DNA of 64,000 nucleotides from Acanthococcus lagerstroemiae (Eukaryota; Arthropoda; Insecta; Hemiptera; Eriococcidae). The first letter of the stretch is position 1, and every line of letters begins with the position of its first letter. The notes beneath the pieces are model-generated. The model was not told where the DNA came from. It searched no databases and saw only the letters and a list, made by a program, of their open reading frames with translations. This document shows positions 12,455 through 23,612 of this stretch, one piece after another. Both the position numbers and the translations under genes were made by a program. Location: assembly GCA_031841125.1 (NCBI GenBank), contig CM063114.1:33811574-33875573 (forward strand). Reading direction: 5' to 3'.

Positions 12455-13170
12455 AATCTAAATGGAAAAGTCGTTTTCGAGTCGCCTGGGCGGGTATACG
12501 TAGCGAAATAAGCGACCCGAAAAACCCCAGACGGACTTGATTCACCTGTCTAGGGACGCCGCGGGGGAAGGTCGCGTTTTCCAGAACTTGTGGCCAGTGT
12601 AGTAGCACTGGGGGCGGCGGTCTTGTCAGGGAACACTGGGACACGGGGGTGGGTAGCACTCGGTTGACGGCTTGAGTTAGGTGCTAGCCTCCATTGCGCT
12701 TCACGGCCCGCGTTAATGCGTCAACGTTGGGGTGGTCTACTGTCATGCATTGATGACGCCAAGGGCAGGTGATCTGTGGGACTACCTGGGTATGCTCTTG
12801 GGCGGCACTCTGGAGGCGACTACCCTCGGTGCTGGGGTCGGAACCTATGTGACTCCATCTCGCCAAATCAACTCAATGGAAGTGAGTGACACCTCGCACT
12901 ACCAAGTGAGTGGGCTGGGGTGCGGAGGTGGGAAAACTTGAACTGGACTTCAGGGGTACCGCACTCGCTGCTAGGAAAACACGCATTGCACGTGGTAGTT
13001 AGCGCTGATCTGATCACTCAGCGCTGGTGGCATACACTGCGGGGTCCACAGCTGACGGATGGAGCAAAGGTGCTGCTGCCACTGCCGGGAACATCGTGCT
13101 GCGCGTTAGGCAAGGTTTGTTAGAAAGGCAGAGCAGTATCGGCCAGAGGGGCAGCGGTGGCAGCCTAGAT
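12455..13170. other. GC-rich island of unknown origin
   Basis: About 0.7 kb with clearly higher G+C and many CpGs, flanked by very AT-rich repeat on both sides. The base composition resembles that of the R1-like LINE 3' ends in this window, suggesting a piece of a mobile element, but no reverse transcriptase, endonuclease or known gene can be read in any frame. Overlapping open frames of 60-69 codons on both strands reflect low stop density. Confidence 0.4.
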
Positions 13171-13365
13171 TTTTTTGAGGTGTAGCAAAACTCCATTTTG
13201 ACAAGAATAAAAAATTGATGATTTTTCGGGGTGTTGCAAAAAATTCAAGGTAATTTCAGGGGCTCCTATCACCAAAATCACCCCTCCCTCCGAAAAAAAG
13301 AAAAGTTATTCTTATTTTATTTCAACAGCAAACGAACAAACAAGCGAAAATAAATGTTACAAAAC

Positions 13366-14527
13366 CAGAGACGAAACTTGACTTTCACAAATATTTCTTG
13401 AAAACTAGAAATTCACAGACAATTTTTTTTAAATTGGAAATTTGCTAATTTCTTAATCGAAATATTTTTAAGTGAAAAAACAAAACAAAAAAACAAACAA
13501 ACAAACAAACGCTCTTAGAAAATGAAAAATTCAAATGATCAGTTTCAAAATTTGCCGACTGCCAAATTATTGGGGATGCTCCCCATAGTTTCGATTTTGC
13601 ACATGCAGATTGGAACCTTATCCGCCAAGCACTCACATTTGCGCACATGAGTACACCCTAGGGGGAGGGTAAGCTGGAAGGATGTTAGGAATACTTATGA
13701 GGAATACACAACTTCCTTTACACATTAAAGTGGTCGTTATTTACTCTTGTTGATATTTTTTTCTAAATTTTCTCTGATTCGTTTCGAAATTTGTTCCATT
13801 AAAATTAGAAAACCTACCCAGTTTCAGGTAGATCAGATTAGGGGAATCTGGGCCACAAGCTTCTTTTCGTTCTTATGGGAAAAACATATGGAGTTTGACT
13901 TTTGTTCCAGACTAAATTTCCCTTTCACCAGGACCAAAGCCCGTAAATTAAACAATAGAACATTCGCTATTGGATTCAACTTGTGACATTAGAAAATAAG
14001 TCTTTTGCTTTCAACTTTTAGATTTTAATAAAATGTTCAAGTTTCTCAAATTTCAGGCTCAAGGTCAAAGAGAGAATCTAGTAAAAACAGAATAGTCATT
14101 GAAATTCAAGATTTAATGTTTGCTACCGACTTTCAGATCTTCGAAATGTCTTCCAGATTTCAGCTTTGTTTCAACCTTTCAAATAACGGTCGATACTTAG
14201 CTTGAAACCTTCGGCTTTTGACTGACTAGTCTCTGACAGAAGTCCAGGGTACTCCATTTTCAGAAACGAAATTTGACTGTCAGTTTGAGGAGGCGGAGAA
14301 GAAAAATTTGCCGACAAATATTTTTTTCTAAACTAAGAATTCGCCGACAAAATTTTTAAAAATTTAAAAATTTGCCGATTTTTAATAGAAATATTTTTTA
14401 ATTGAAAAGGAAATGAACAAATATTCATAAAAAATGAAAGATTCAAAGGAACAGTTTCAAACTTTGCCGACTGCAAAATTATTAGGGGGTGATTGAATCC
14501 CTCACTCCCCCTATAGTTTCGCCCCTG
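13366..14527. mobile_element. Repeat with CAGRGRCGAAAC ends, copy 1
   Basis: Starts CAGAGACGAAAC (13366-13377) and ends GTTTCGCCCCTG (14516-14527), an imperfect 12-bp terminal inverted repeat of hAT style. A second copy at 21615-22938 is colinear over its length, for example GTGGTCGTTATTTACTC, GGACCAAAGCCCGTAAATTAA and GACTGACTAGTCTCTGACAG. A subunit of about 230 bp (GACGAAACTTGACTTTC, TTGCCGAC, a CAAA run, CTGCCAAATTATTGGG, TAGTTTCG) occurs at both ends in direct orientation, so the element may have arisen from two copies of a small MITE. No coding capacity is seen. Confidence 0.65.
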
Positions 14528-15179
14528 AACAAAAACGAACTAGATTGGCGAACATTTAACTGACACATGCATTTGTCGATGATGTCCAGGAACTGAAAGC
14601 CTGTGTATTTTGAGATGCGTCATGGCTAACCGTGCGAAAATGCGAGATCAGGTGTTTAATCTTGGATATGATATCGTAGCGGTTAGGATAGGTGGACAAG
14701 AATGTTCACCTTTTGGTTTTTACCGTGTACCAGGTTGAATGTACTCTGAATCTTGCCAGATGGACCAGTATTTTAGCCTGCTCATCCTGACGTGCATTAG
14801 TATTACAAATATTTAGTGTCACTAATTAGGTCTCAACAACAGCAAAAAAACCGACATTTCTCAAGAATTTTCTGCAGTACATGTAATAATATGCGATGTA
14901 TTTGTTGTCATTGCATCCTTATTTGAAATTTATTGAAAATTCACAACTGTTTCTCGCATTTCTGTACTTTGGATATTGAATGCTGGAAAACACTCAGCAT
15001 CGTTGGATTGTTTACTGACGATTTCACCCATATTTTAATCAAAATCTCACCACTTTTAAACTGACACGTTGGGTATGGATGAATGAACCGATAATAAATA
15101 GAATAGCCATGGCAGTAAGAGAAAATCTGTTGATTTGAAGTGCAGATGAGTGCATAGTTTGGTAAGAAATAACAATTTT
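14528..15179. other. No recognised feature
   Basis: Unassigned sequence between the repeat and the CpG-rich segment. Confidence 0.35.
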
Positions 15180-16880
15180 AGTGTTTCAATGTCGCGCGCG
15201 TAGGCTCATGACTATGTTACGCGGAGCGCTGGCCGATGGCAACCGCGACGTCTACGGGCGCTCTTGAACATGTGTTTTTTGAAATTCAAGTTCGAGTAGG
15301 CACGGGCGAATATTATCCGATTTGGCAGAAATGTTCAGGGGTTCATTTTTACACCCGAAGGAAAGAATTTAGGGAGGGACAAAAAGTATTCGAACATTTT
15401 CCTTTTTCGGTACGAATAAGTGGCACATCCGGACTATTAGCACTTAGAGATCTGTGTTTGCCCTGCGTCGGTCCAACTTCTCTAAAAGAAATTATACGGA
15501 GGAGGGGATTTGATGGCACATCCTGTACGTATAATACGGTATGTAAGCCTGGATAAACAAACGAGACAACTATATAAATACAGAAAGTGTGTGTCCTGCT
15601 GGAAAATAGCTAACGCAAATACAAGCAGATGTCTTTGGTGCTCGTCGCGAAATATACGAAAACGGTTTTTGAGTTATCGGCAGTCGAAGCCGGAGGGGAC
15701 TGGAGGTAATCTCCGAGGTACTCATGTCGTACAGACACGCAGGGTGCCGGGCAGGACACAAGATACACGTTTCGCATTTCTAGTTTCGCCGCTACTTTTG
15801 AGCGAATGCCTAACTTCGTGATTCGGATGTAGAAAATATTACGTGCGGAGTACAAATATGCGAATTGCGAGAGCGTACACTCGATCTGCGAAGAGTTATT
15901 TTTAATATACGAACCGAGAGACGTGACGCTTACAGTTGCCGGAAAGGTGACTTTTCGAATTCATTTCCGGCTTTGGCTTCGCGCCGATCGTAATCTGAAA
16001 TCTACAAAAGTATTCTTTGTCGCATCGAGTTTCAAAATTGAAAGAGGTTTTAGTGTCGCCTATACGAACGCAGTTGCCGCGAGTATAAGCCGAATCGAAC
16101 GAGGAAAAAAACTAAGAAATAAAACGTTTAAGCGTAATTTCTTTCAATACGACTCGTATCGAACTAATCATAAGACGTTGCCAGTTTTCTTTTATAGGTT
16201 TACCGTTTTATTGTACTTCGTTAGAATGTTTACTATTTTCAGCTTTAGAAATTTCGAGCCTGAAGCGAGTGACATGGCGTACCGTACCTCTTCGTCTCTT
16301 TATCGCCAATTTTATAATTTTTTCTTATTACAATCGCTCGTCTCAGTCGAGTGTACTCGTGCTGCGTTACGTCGAGTCGCGAACTCACGATCCGCACTCG
16401 AAATTTTCGATTATTTTACTCGGTTTTTCATATTTTTGTACACGCGTTTAAAATTAATTACTTAAGTGTTTTCCGAGGACGTTCGCGGCTTGTTTATTGT
16501 TTACCTACCTACCTGGAATTATGTACTTGTGTTAACTCGATGCCGGTTCCGCCGGGCGCGCGGCAAAATAAATAAAAGACTAGAACCGCATCTAACCTTA
16601 CTTGACATTTTGGAAATGGCGCTTGCGGATCCGCAATGAACGAAGGCGGAAGTTTAACTTCGATTTCGTGGCTTCTGGAAAGCGTTCGCTTTCGGTCGAA
16701 TGACATTAACGTCAACTTTAATTTTGGCGCAAATACTACCGGCGATGAGTAAAATACGTATGACATTCGAAAGAAATAATACTCGCGTTTTTTACTCGCG
16801 AACAGCGAGCTCGTCTCGCTAAAAAAACCGCGACACATTACTTCTGATAAACGAAAATTCATCTCGACGGAGCCAGCCCG
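15180..16880. other. CpG-rich, unique-looking segment; possible regulatory or transcribed region
   Basis: CpG-rich throughout (CGCGCGCG, GTTACGCGG, CGCGCCGATCG, CGAACGAGG), with no similarity to the repeats around it. It contains an open frame at 15923-16465 (+, 180 codons) and others on both strands (15236-15556 +; 16982-16509 -), none with a domain I recognise. It lies about 9 kb upstream of the GPCR exon 1, so a promoter, a noncoding first exon or a neighbouring gene are all possible. None is shown. Confidence 0.35.
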
Positions 16881-17397
16881 ACCTGCCTCCCCCCCCCCAT
16901 TGTAGAGCGATATCAAGTTTTGATTGTCATTGTCTCCCTTTCCTGTTTTTTGTTCTTTCTTCGATTTCATTTTCACGAACACTCTTCAATCGTGCAGGTG
17001 CTTCGCACTGTTTTTGTACCAGTAACCCGATTGACGAAAGATTCAATCCAGTTGCACCGGAACCAGGAGCGGGGGGGGGGGAAGTTGACTTCACATTCGT
17101 TAATGTGCGGAAGCAGTAGGATCATTTCGCCCCTCCCTTGTATCCAAAGGAAATTTTGTAAGAATGAAATTTCACTTACAGGAAATGGTACGTGACAGAG
17201 CTGACCGGCAAGTGACAAATAGCCTATCTTTATAAGAAAAACTAGTAATAGACCGAGTTCTACAGATCTTAATTTGAACAAAAAGTTATTAAATCAAATA
17301 TGGCTACTTCTTCAAACACACTAAATGTCGTAGTGGACAATTTGGAATTTTTACAATGTCATTTCTAAAAATTTTTCTAAATTAAGATTTTAGTATA

Positions 17398-18673
17398 CAG
17401 GGTGTCCGAGTTTCGGTTGCTAAGCGGGGAGGAATGAATAGTATTTGAATAGACAAAGCAAAAGTGTTATTATCACCTTTTGCCCAATCACAAAATTGAA
17501 GGCGCAGCATCTTTGTAAAAATCGAAAAATTCACTAATTTTGACCTATTACAAAAATCACGAGTAATGATGTTGCCCAGTCTACAATGATGCCACGGTAC
17601 AGCACTCACTTAGAGTAACAAAACAAGTTATTACGATGTCCGGCCTGCTCTGAAAATTTAAGCAGGTAAATGGCATCCAAAATTCAGAAATTTCTATTTT
17701 TTTACAAAATTGTGCAAAAAGCCTACTTTCACTGAATCCCAACATGAATAACCAAAGGCCGGCGTACAGTTCTCATTATCAAAACTGGTAGCCCTGATTC
17801 AGATGAACAAAAAATCATACCACTATCTCCTTCCAGTTTTCAGAATTTAAAAAGTTAAGACGCGTTGAAGTACTTTCAAATTTCAAAAAAAAAAAAAACA
17901 GAAAATTTAACTCGCCCTAAAAATTAAACTGTTAGGGGGAATGCTATTTGGTTTCTAGGCTCCGCTCAAAAGTAAGTTTCCCGAAATTCGTAGGCAGAAA
18001 CAAAAATTTGTATTCCAGTGCCTATTTTATGGTGGTTAGACAACTAGTTCAACAGATGGAGTCTTCATGTAACGCCAGTCATTCATTCAGGCATAACGAC
18101 TATTGAAAGTTACAATAAATTAGAAGCGTTTGTTATTTTTCTTTTTTTTCTTTTTCTTCTTTGATCATAAGGTTCATTTTTCGATCATTTCAGAAGCTTC
18201 ATGAACTTCAACGCGACATAACTTTTTAAATTCTAAAAACTGGAAGGAGATAGTGGTATGATTTTTTGTTCATCTGAATCAGGGCTACCAGTTTTGATAA
18301 TGAGAAACGCCGGCCTTTGGTTATTCATGTTGGGGTTCAGTAAAAGTAGGCTTTTTGCACAATTTTGTAAAAAATTGAAATTTCTGAATTTTGGATGCCA
18401 TTTACCTGCTTAAATTTTCAGAGCAGGCCGGATATCGTAATAACTTGTTTTGTTACTCTAAGTGAGTGCTGTAACATGGCATTATTGTAGACTAGGCAAC
18501 ATCATTACTAGTGATTTTTATAATGGGTCAAAATTGGTGAATTTTTCGATTTTTACAAAGATGCGACGCCCTCAATTTTGTGATTAGGCAAAAGGTGATA
18601 ATAATACTTTTGCTTTGTCTACTCAAGTGCTATTCATTCCGCCTCGCTTAGCAACCGAAACTCGGACACCCTG
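17398..18673. mobile_element. 1276-bp inverted-repeat (fold-back) DNA element with TA target duplication
   Basis: Both ends read CAGGGTGTCCGAGTTTCGG inward and are flanked by TA (17396-17397 and 18674-18675). The inverted arms are very long, about 485 bp each (17398-17885 and 18190-18673), at roughly nine-tenths identity by eye. The shared words include GGAGATAGTGGTATGATTT and AAGCAGGTAAATGGCATCC. About 300 bp of unique centre with no ORF remains. TA duplication and end sequence suggest a Tc1/mariner-type mobiliser. Confidence 0.8.
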
Positions 18674-18694
18674 TATATATGAAGTACTACACAT
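18673..18694. repeat. Left target-site duplication of the RTE LINE
   Basis: 22 bases starting GTATATATGAAGTACT match 20520-20541 with a single A/G mismatch, flanking the LINE exactly. Its first base is the last base of the inverted-repeat element, so the LINE inserted right at that element's edge. Confidence 0.85.
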
Positions 18695-20519
18695 TTTTTT
18701 AATTTATTTTTTATTTATTGCTCTTGTACTCGGTTGGACAACGAATCTTAACTATTACTATAACATAACATTTAGTATTTAGGTAAGTGGAGATCCACTT
18801 GTCCCTCACCCAGTAACACATTTCTGTGTATGAGCTTCGATCAAGCCAATCCAAAGTTTTCTGTTTTTGGCTTTTTGAGGCCAGCTTGGCCCGGCCACTG
18901 CGACTACTCCGTCAGCCCATCTCAGTGGAGGTCTGCCCACTTTGCGCTTGCCTCTTCTAGGATGCCAAAACGTGGAGATCTTACTCCATCTGTCCTCAGG
19001 CTGCCTTGCCACATGCCCTGCATATTTAAGTTTTAAATTTGGTATTTTTTTAACTACCCTTTTTGCATTTGTTTTAGTAAAAATATCTGAAATATTGATT
19101 TTGTCTTGAATTTTAATACCCAAAATATTCCTTAACATTGCGTTTTGCGTTATTCCTATTTTTTGTATTTGCTTTTTTGTGCACGCCCAAGTTTGCGCCC
19201 CATAGGTTAGGACCGGATAAATAGTACTTTCCAAAATTTTAATTTTAGATTTTAGTTTCAGATTACCTTTGAGAATGGCTTTTTGGGCCCAAAAGGTTCT
19301 CCAAGCCTTAGCTTTCCTCACTTTAATTTCATTTTTAGTACGATTTTCAAGTGTCATATTCTGGCCTAAATATGTGTATTCTTCAGTAATTTCAATGATA
19401 TTGTTTTCAATTTTGATTTCCTCGAAATTGTTGATATTTGTCATGATTTTAGTTTTACCAAAGTTTATTGAAAGACCCCACTTTTTGCTCTCTCTCGCTA
19501 GGTCAGTTGCCATAGCTTTTAGTTCTTCGTTATTTTTACCAATTAGCACTATGTCGTCAGCAAAGCGCAGATTGTTCAAGTATTTAATTTTTCCAAAGAA
19601 GTGGTTTTTCTCCATGTTGATACCCATCCCTTCCCAGTCAAATTTTCAAAAGACTTCTTCGAGCACTGCATTAAATATATTGGGTGATAGCGGATCGCCC
19701 TGTTTAACCCCCCTCCTGATTTTGAATTTTTCTGTGTTACCTTCCAACCCAATTATTGCTTCTGATTTGGAGTAGAGTTTTTTCAGGACTTGAATGATAT
19801 TATGAGGAACCCCTTGGTTATTCAGAGCTAGCCAAATTTTATCGTGAAATAACGAATCGAATGCTTTATTAAAATCCACAAACATAATTGCTACTTTTTG
19901 TTGGAATTCCCTAGCTTTTTCAAAAATTTGACTTAGTGTATGAATATGGTCAATGGTGCTGCAATTTTTCCTAAAACCAGCCTGTTCGGCAGGTTGCTGT
20001 GAATCTAGAATCTGATAGATTTTATTTTTGAGAATTTTCATAAAAAGTTTGCAAATATTGGACGAGAGGCTTATGGGCCGATAATTGTTAATATCTGACC
20101 TGTCACCTTTTTTATGAAGGAGTATAATTTCAGAGAAATGCCATTGCTCTGGCGCAAGACCCAGCGAGAGAGTGCAGTTAAATATTGACGTTAGCGGAAA
20201 AATGAGAGCTTTTTTGAATGTTTTTAGTGTTGAATTTTCTACTTTATCTGGCCCTGGTGCACAATTGGATTTTAAAGAGGTAATTGCTCCGTCGACATCC
20301 CTCCCCTGAATTTTTGGACTGACGACTGGGTCTCCGCAGTGACCAGCCTCACTTTCCTCCTCCTCAACTCTGTTGTCATCATACAATTTTTTATAAAATT
20401 TTGTTGCCGTTTTAGCAATTGTACTTCTATCATAAACTAGTTCGCCTCTCTCATTTTTAACTTTGGGAAGAAGCCATTTGCCTTTGGCTAGTGCTTTCCT
20501 AGTCTGTCTAGTTGACCAG
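18695..20519 (-). pseudogene. RTE-clade LINE, 5'-truncated, one in-frame stop in the reverse transcriptase
   Basis: Minus-strand reverse transcriptase reads in one frame from 20519 to the stop at 18806. Motifs in order: HFSEIILLHKKGDRSDINNY and RPISLSSNICKLF, QAGFRKNCSTIDHI, FVDFNKAFDS, RGVKQGDPLSPNIFNAVLEE, then NNLRFADDIVLIG with FADD codons at 19564-19553. The C-terminus is the RTE-type GRPPLRWADGVVAVAG, KNRKLWIGLIEAHTQ. One TGA at 19648-19646 interrupts it where relatives have Arg (VF-R-K-DW), consistent with CGA to TGA decay; the frame is otherwise intact. The endonuclease half is absent, with the 5' end cut at 20519. The A-rich tail is at 18695-18720, and a 22-bp target duplication flanks the element. 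A comparatively young insertion. Confidence 0.92.
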
Positions 20520-20541
20520 GTATATATGAAGTACTGCACAT
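20520..20541. repeat. Right target-site duplication of the RTE LINE
   Basis: Matches 18673-18694 at 21 of 22 bases. Confidence 0.85.
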
Positions 20542-20757
20542 ACGTGGTTTTTATTCAACATGAGAACTCTTGAGGGGGCAGGGGTGCATAACCTGTCCAT
20601 TACAAAGCAAATGTTGACCACTACAATTGAATGATAAGTAATTTCAACAATAATGTTGGCTGAAAGCTGTAGGCCCAGTGACGGATAGGCCTATCGGGAC
20701 GTCGGGAGCTTCCCGATGCGCCCCTTCGGGAAAACCAGCCGCATCAACCTTAATTAA

Positions 20758-21360
20758 AACTCATTAGGTACTGCAAGTCGACGGAATATTCCAACTTGCG
20801 AGAAACACGGCACTTTATGCGCTGATTTTACTTGCCTTGATCCAAGAAATTTTGATTTCGTCGCAAAGAGCTTTCCAGAAAATGCCTTAGCAAAAATACA
20901 CTCCATGATTGCACTATTTGTTCCGAATGAGTTGACCCTTCAAATTTTGCAACTGGAACTAAAATATTTTAGTTCTAAATGGAAGTCTTTGAAGAAGAAC
21001 ATCGTGACCTTTTATAAAGAACACAATGAGAAATTTGAAAAATTTAATGATGAATTTGAATTTGGTCACGAGAAGATAGATAGATGCTTGTCTGTATAAA
21101 CTTCTTATACAGTACAATTTATATTGCCATTCATTTCCAGGTCTTGAAATATGCTACAGACTTCTCCTGACACTTTCTGTAAAACGCAAGTGGCATGCGA
21201 AAATAGTTTTTCTAAATTGAAGATTATAAAAACTAGGTAGCCTAATCGTTTGACAGAAGAACTTCTCGATGCTTTCATGCTCATGTCCTACGAGAGGGAT
21301 ATCCTAATAACATTAGATAATGAGGAGATAAGTGACCTTGTTGTTCAGAAAAGTAAATTT
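20758..21360 (+). pseudogene. hAT transposase C-terminal relic (ZMYM/TTF-type, with dimerisation domain)
   Basis: Readable pieces include NIPTCEKHGTLCADFTCLDP at about 20775-20845, an open frame at 20905-21099, and the hAT C-terminal dimerisation motif near 21190-21345 (CENSFSKLKIIKTR, stop, PNRLTEELLDAFMLMSYERD). The last motif matches the family pattern of an E-x-SFSKLKxIK block followed by an RL...L...SIE-like helix. A TAG in that motif and frame changes show it is inactive. The N-terminal zinc finger and most of the RNase H core are missing. Confidence 0.75.
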
Positions 21361-21614
21361 TTAACTAAATTATTCATTTAATAATGTTAACATAAAAACC
21401 ATTATGTATCTTGACTATCAAGTATCAACTCAAGTTATCTACACATTACTATTATCACTCTTATTTTCTAAAAAGGTGAAGCATTCAATTTTTTTATTAC
21501 CACTAATTTAGAATTATTTTCATTTTTCCACCTTTGTTTTTCTATTATAATCTACTTTATTGTTTATTTGAACTTTCTTACTTTCATGATTATAAACTCA
21601 AGTTACTCACTATT

Positions 21615-22938
21615 CAGTGACGAAACTTGACTTTCAGTTGAGAGGGAGAGGACGTGCAGAAAGGAAAATTTGCCGACAAACATTTTTTTTTAATTTGAAA
21701 ATTTCCGAATTTTTAATTAAAATACTTTTAATTGAAAAAAATAAAAATAAACAAACAAACAAACAAACGTTCTTAGAAAATGAAAAATTCAAATGAACAG
21801 CTTCAAAATTTGCTGACTGCCAAATTATTGGGAGTGTTTACCCATCTCCCCGTAGTTTCGTCCCTGCAAATATAGATTGGGACCTTATCCCCAAGCACCC
21901 ACATATGCGCACATGAACATACACTAGTCTGGAAGGGTAAGCTGGAAGGATGTTGAGAATACTCGAGAGAAATATACAACTTAGGAATACTTGAGAAGAA
22001 CACGCAACTTCCTTTACAGATTTGTGTAGTGGGACGTATGGCGATGCACACATGCCAAAGTGGCCCCTAAGACATCGCACCCTCGGCCCCCAAAACTAAC
22101 CTTTTGAGTATCGCATCAGTGGCCTTACGGTGGTCGTTATTTACTCTCGGTGATATTTTTCTCTAAATTTCCTCTGCTCTAATAAAATCAAAAAAAAAAA
22201 AAAACTACAAAGTTTTAGGTCGATTGGATTAGGGGACTTCGTGTCACAAGCTCCCTTTCGTTCTTATGGGAAAAACCCATGGAGTTTTGACTTTTGTTCC
22301 AGACTAAATACTAAATAATTTTCCTCCTATATTTACCAGGACCAAAGCCCGTAAATTAAACAATGGAGCATTTGCTATCGGATTCAGCCTGTGACCTTGG
22401 AAAATAAGTCTTTTGCTTTCAAATTTTGGATTTTAATAAAATGTTCAACTTTCTCAAATTTCAAGCTCTAGGTCAAACAGAGAATCTAGTAAAAACAGGA
22501 TAGTCATTGAAATTCGAAATTCAACATTTGCTACCGACTTTCAAATTCTTGAAATGCCTTCCACATTTCAGCTATGTTTCAACATTTCAAATAACGTTCG
22601 ATACTTAGCTTGAAACCTTGGACTTTTGACTGACTAGTCTCTGACAGGAGTCCAGGATACTCCATTTTCAGAAACTAAATTTGACTTTCAGTTTGGGGAG
22701 GGGCAGAAGAATTTGCCGACAAATATTTTTTGAAAACTAAGAATTCCCCGCAAAACTTTTAAAAAATTAAAAATTTGCCGATTTTGTAATCGAAATATTT
22801 TTCAATTGAAAAAAAATAAACAAACAAACAAACATTCATAAAAAATTAAAAATTGAAATAAACAGTTCCAAAATTTGCTGACTGCCAAATTATTGGGAGG
22901 GGGGTCGACCCCCAAACCCCCTTATAGTTTTCCTCCGG
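21615..22938. mobile_element. Repeat with CAGRGRCGAAAC ends, copy 2, nested in the hAT element
   Basis: Starts CAGTGACGAAAC (21615-21626), ends near GTTTTCCTCCGG, and is colinear with the copy at 13366-14527. It carries an insertion of about 100 bp of LINE 3' UTR at 22027-22129 that the other copy lacks. The same 230-bp subunit occurs at both ends. Confidence 0.65.
22027..22129 (-). mobile_element. R1-like LINE 3' UTR fragment inserted in repeat copy 2
   Basis: GGGACGTATGGCGATGCAC through GCATCAGTGGCC matches 577-695 and the 3' end of the LINE at 52065. It sits exactly where copy 1 (about 13727) runs directly from the CTTCCTTTACA block into GTGGTCGTTATT, so it is a later, very short retrotransposition. 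Confidence 0.6.
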
Positions 22939-23188
22939 TCATCATTATTGGATATTTTTAAAGAATATGATGCATTCGATTTATATTCCCATAATATAAT
23001 ATTACTTTAATTTTTTCTACAATATCTTCATTATTAATTCGAAATTTCTTCCTTGAATTAGGTGTATGTAATATACGTGGCAAGTTAAAGGAGGGACCCG
23101 GGAAATTTGAAAAAAAAAATTTTGGCGTCCCTCAGATACTTTTTTTCCGAACACAGAAAAAACGCTTATCCGTCACTGTGTGTAGGCC

Positions 23189-23612
23189 TGCAGATTCATA
23201 GTTGTTTCTCCGGACTTATACTTATGAATTTCCTTCGTAGTGAAGGGACGCCCTAATATGTGCACAACCAAAGATGATTATCCTTGTATACAACTACTCA
23301 CTCTCTTGCAGACCCTGCTTATTGTATTTTAAATTCCGGTGGGGGGGGGGGGGCGTGAGCAGTTGATTTTAGGCAGTAAAGAGGCGTGATAAAAAAAAGT
23401 TTGTGAACCCCTGTTCCAGAGAGTAACTGAACATTCATCGGGGTCTTCGTTGTTTCCGAACTTGTATAGAAGATCGAAGAGTGCACGTCTGGCTGGACAA
23501 TTTTTCGGTTTAACCGTGCCCACTGATATGCAAGTGACCACGGGCGTTAGGAAACTGAGGGCACATTTGCGGAAGAGACGCAGTTGACACAGTCAGGATT
23601 CCTCACCCTTGA
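23189..23612. other. Unassigned DNA with a 13-base G run
   Basis: Contains an uninterrupted G run at 23341-23353. It may include the decayed C-terminal end of the MULE transposase to its right, but no SWIM zinc finger is legible. Confidence 0.35.

Larger units (their letters stand above)
20676..23180 (+). mobile_element. hAT transposon remnant with nested insertions
   Basis: Left end CAGTGACGGATA (20676-20687) is inverted at the right as TATCCGTCACTG (23167-23178). The 8-bp sequence TGTAGGCC lies immediately left (20668-20675) and again at 23181-23188, after two extra bases (TG). An 8-bp duplication is the hAT hallmark. Inside are a hAT transposase relic and a second repeat copy that is itself interrupted. 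Confidence 0.78.

Noticed and set aside
15236..15556. 106-codon plus-strand ORF in the CpG-rich segment
   Set aside because: Low stop density from CpG-rich composition and no family resemblance; overlapping frames on both strands are equally open.
16509..16982. 157-codon minus-strand ORF
   Set aside because: Overlaps other frames in the same CpG-rich stretch and has no domain or conserved motif visible.
19269..19775. 168-codon plus-strand ORF
   Set aside because: Antisense shadow of the RTE reverse transcriptase.
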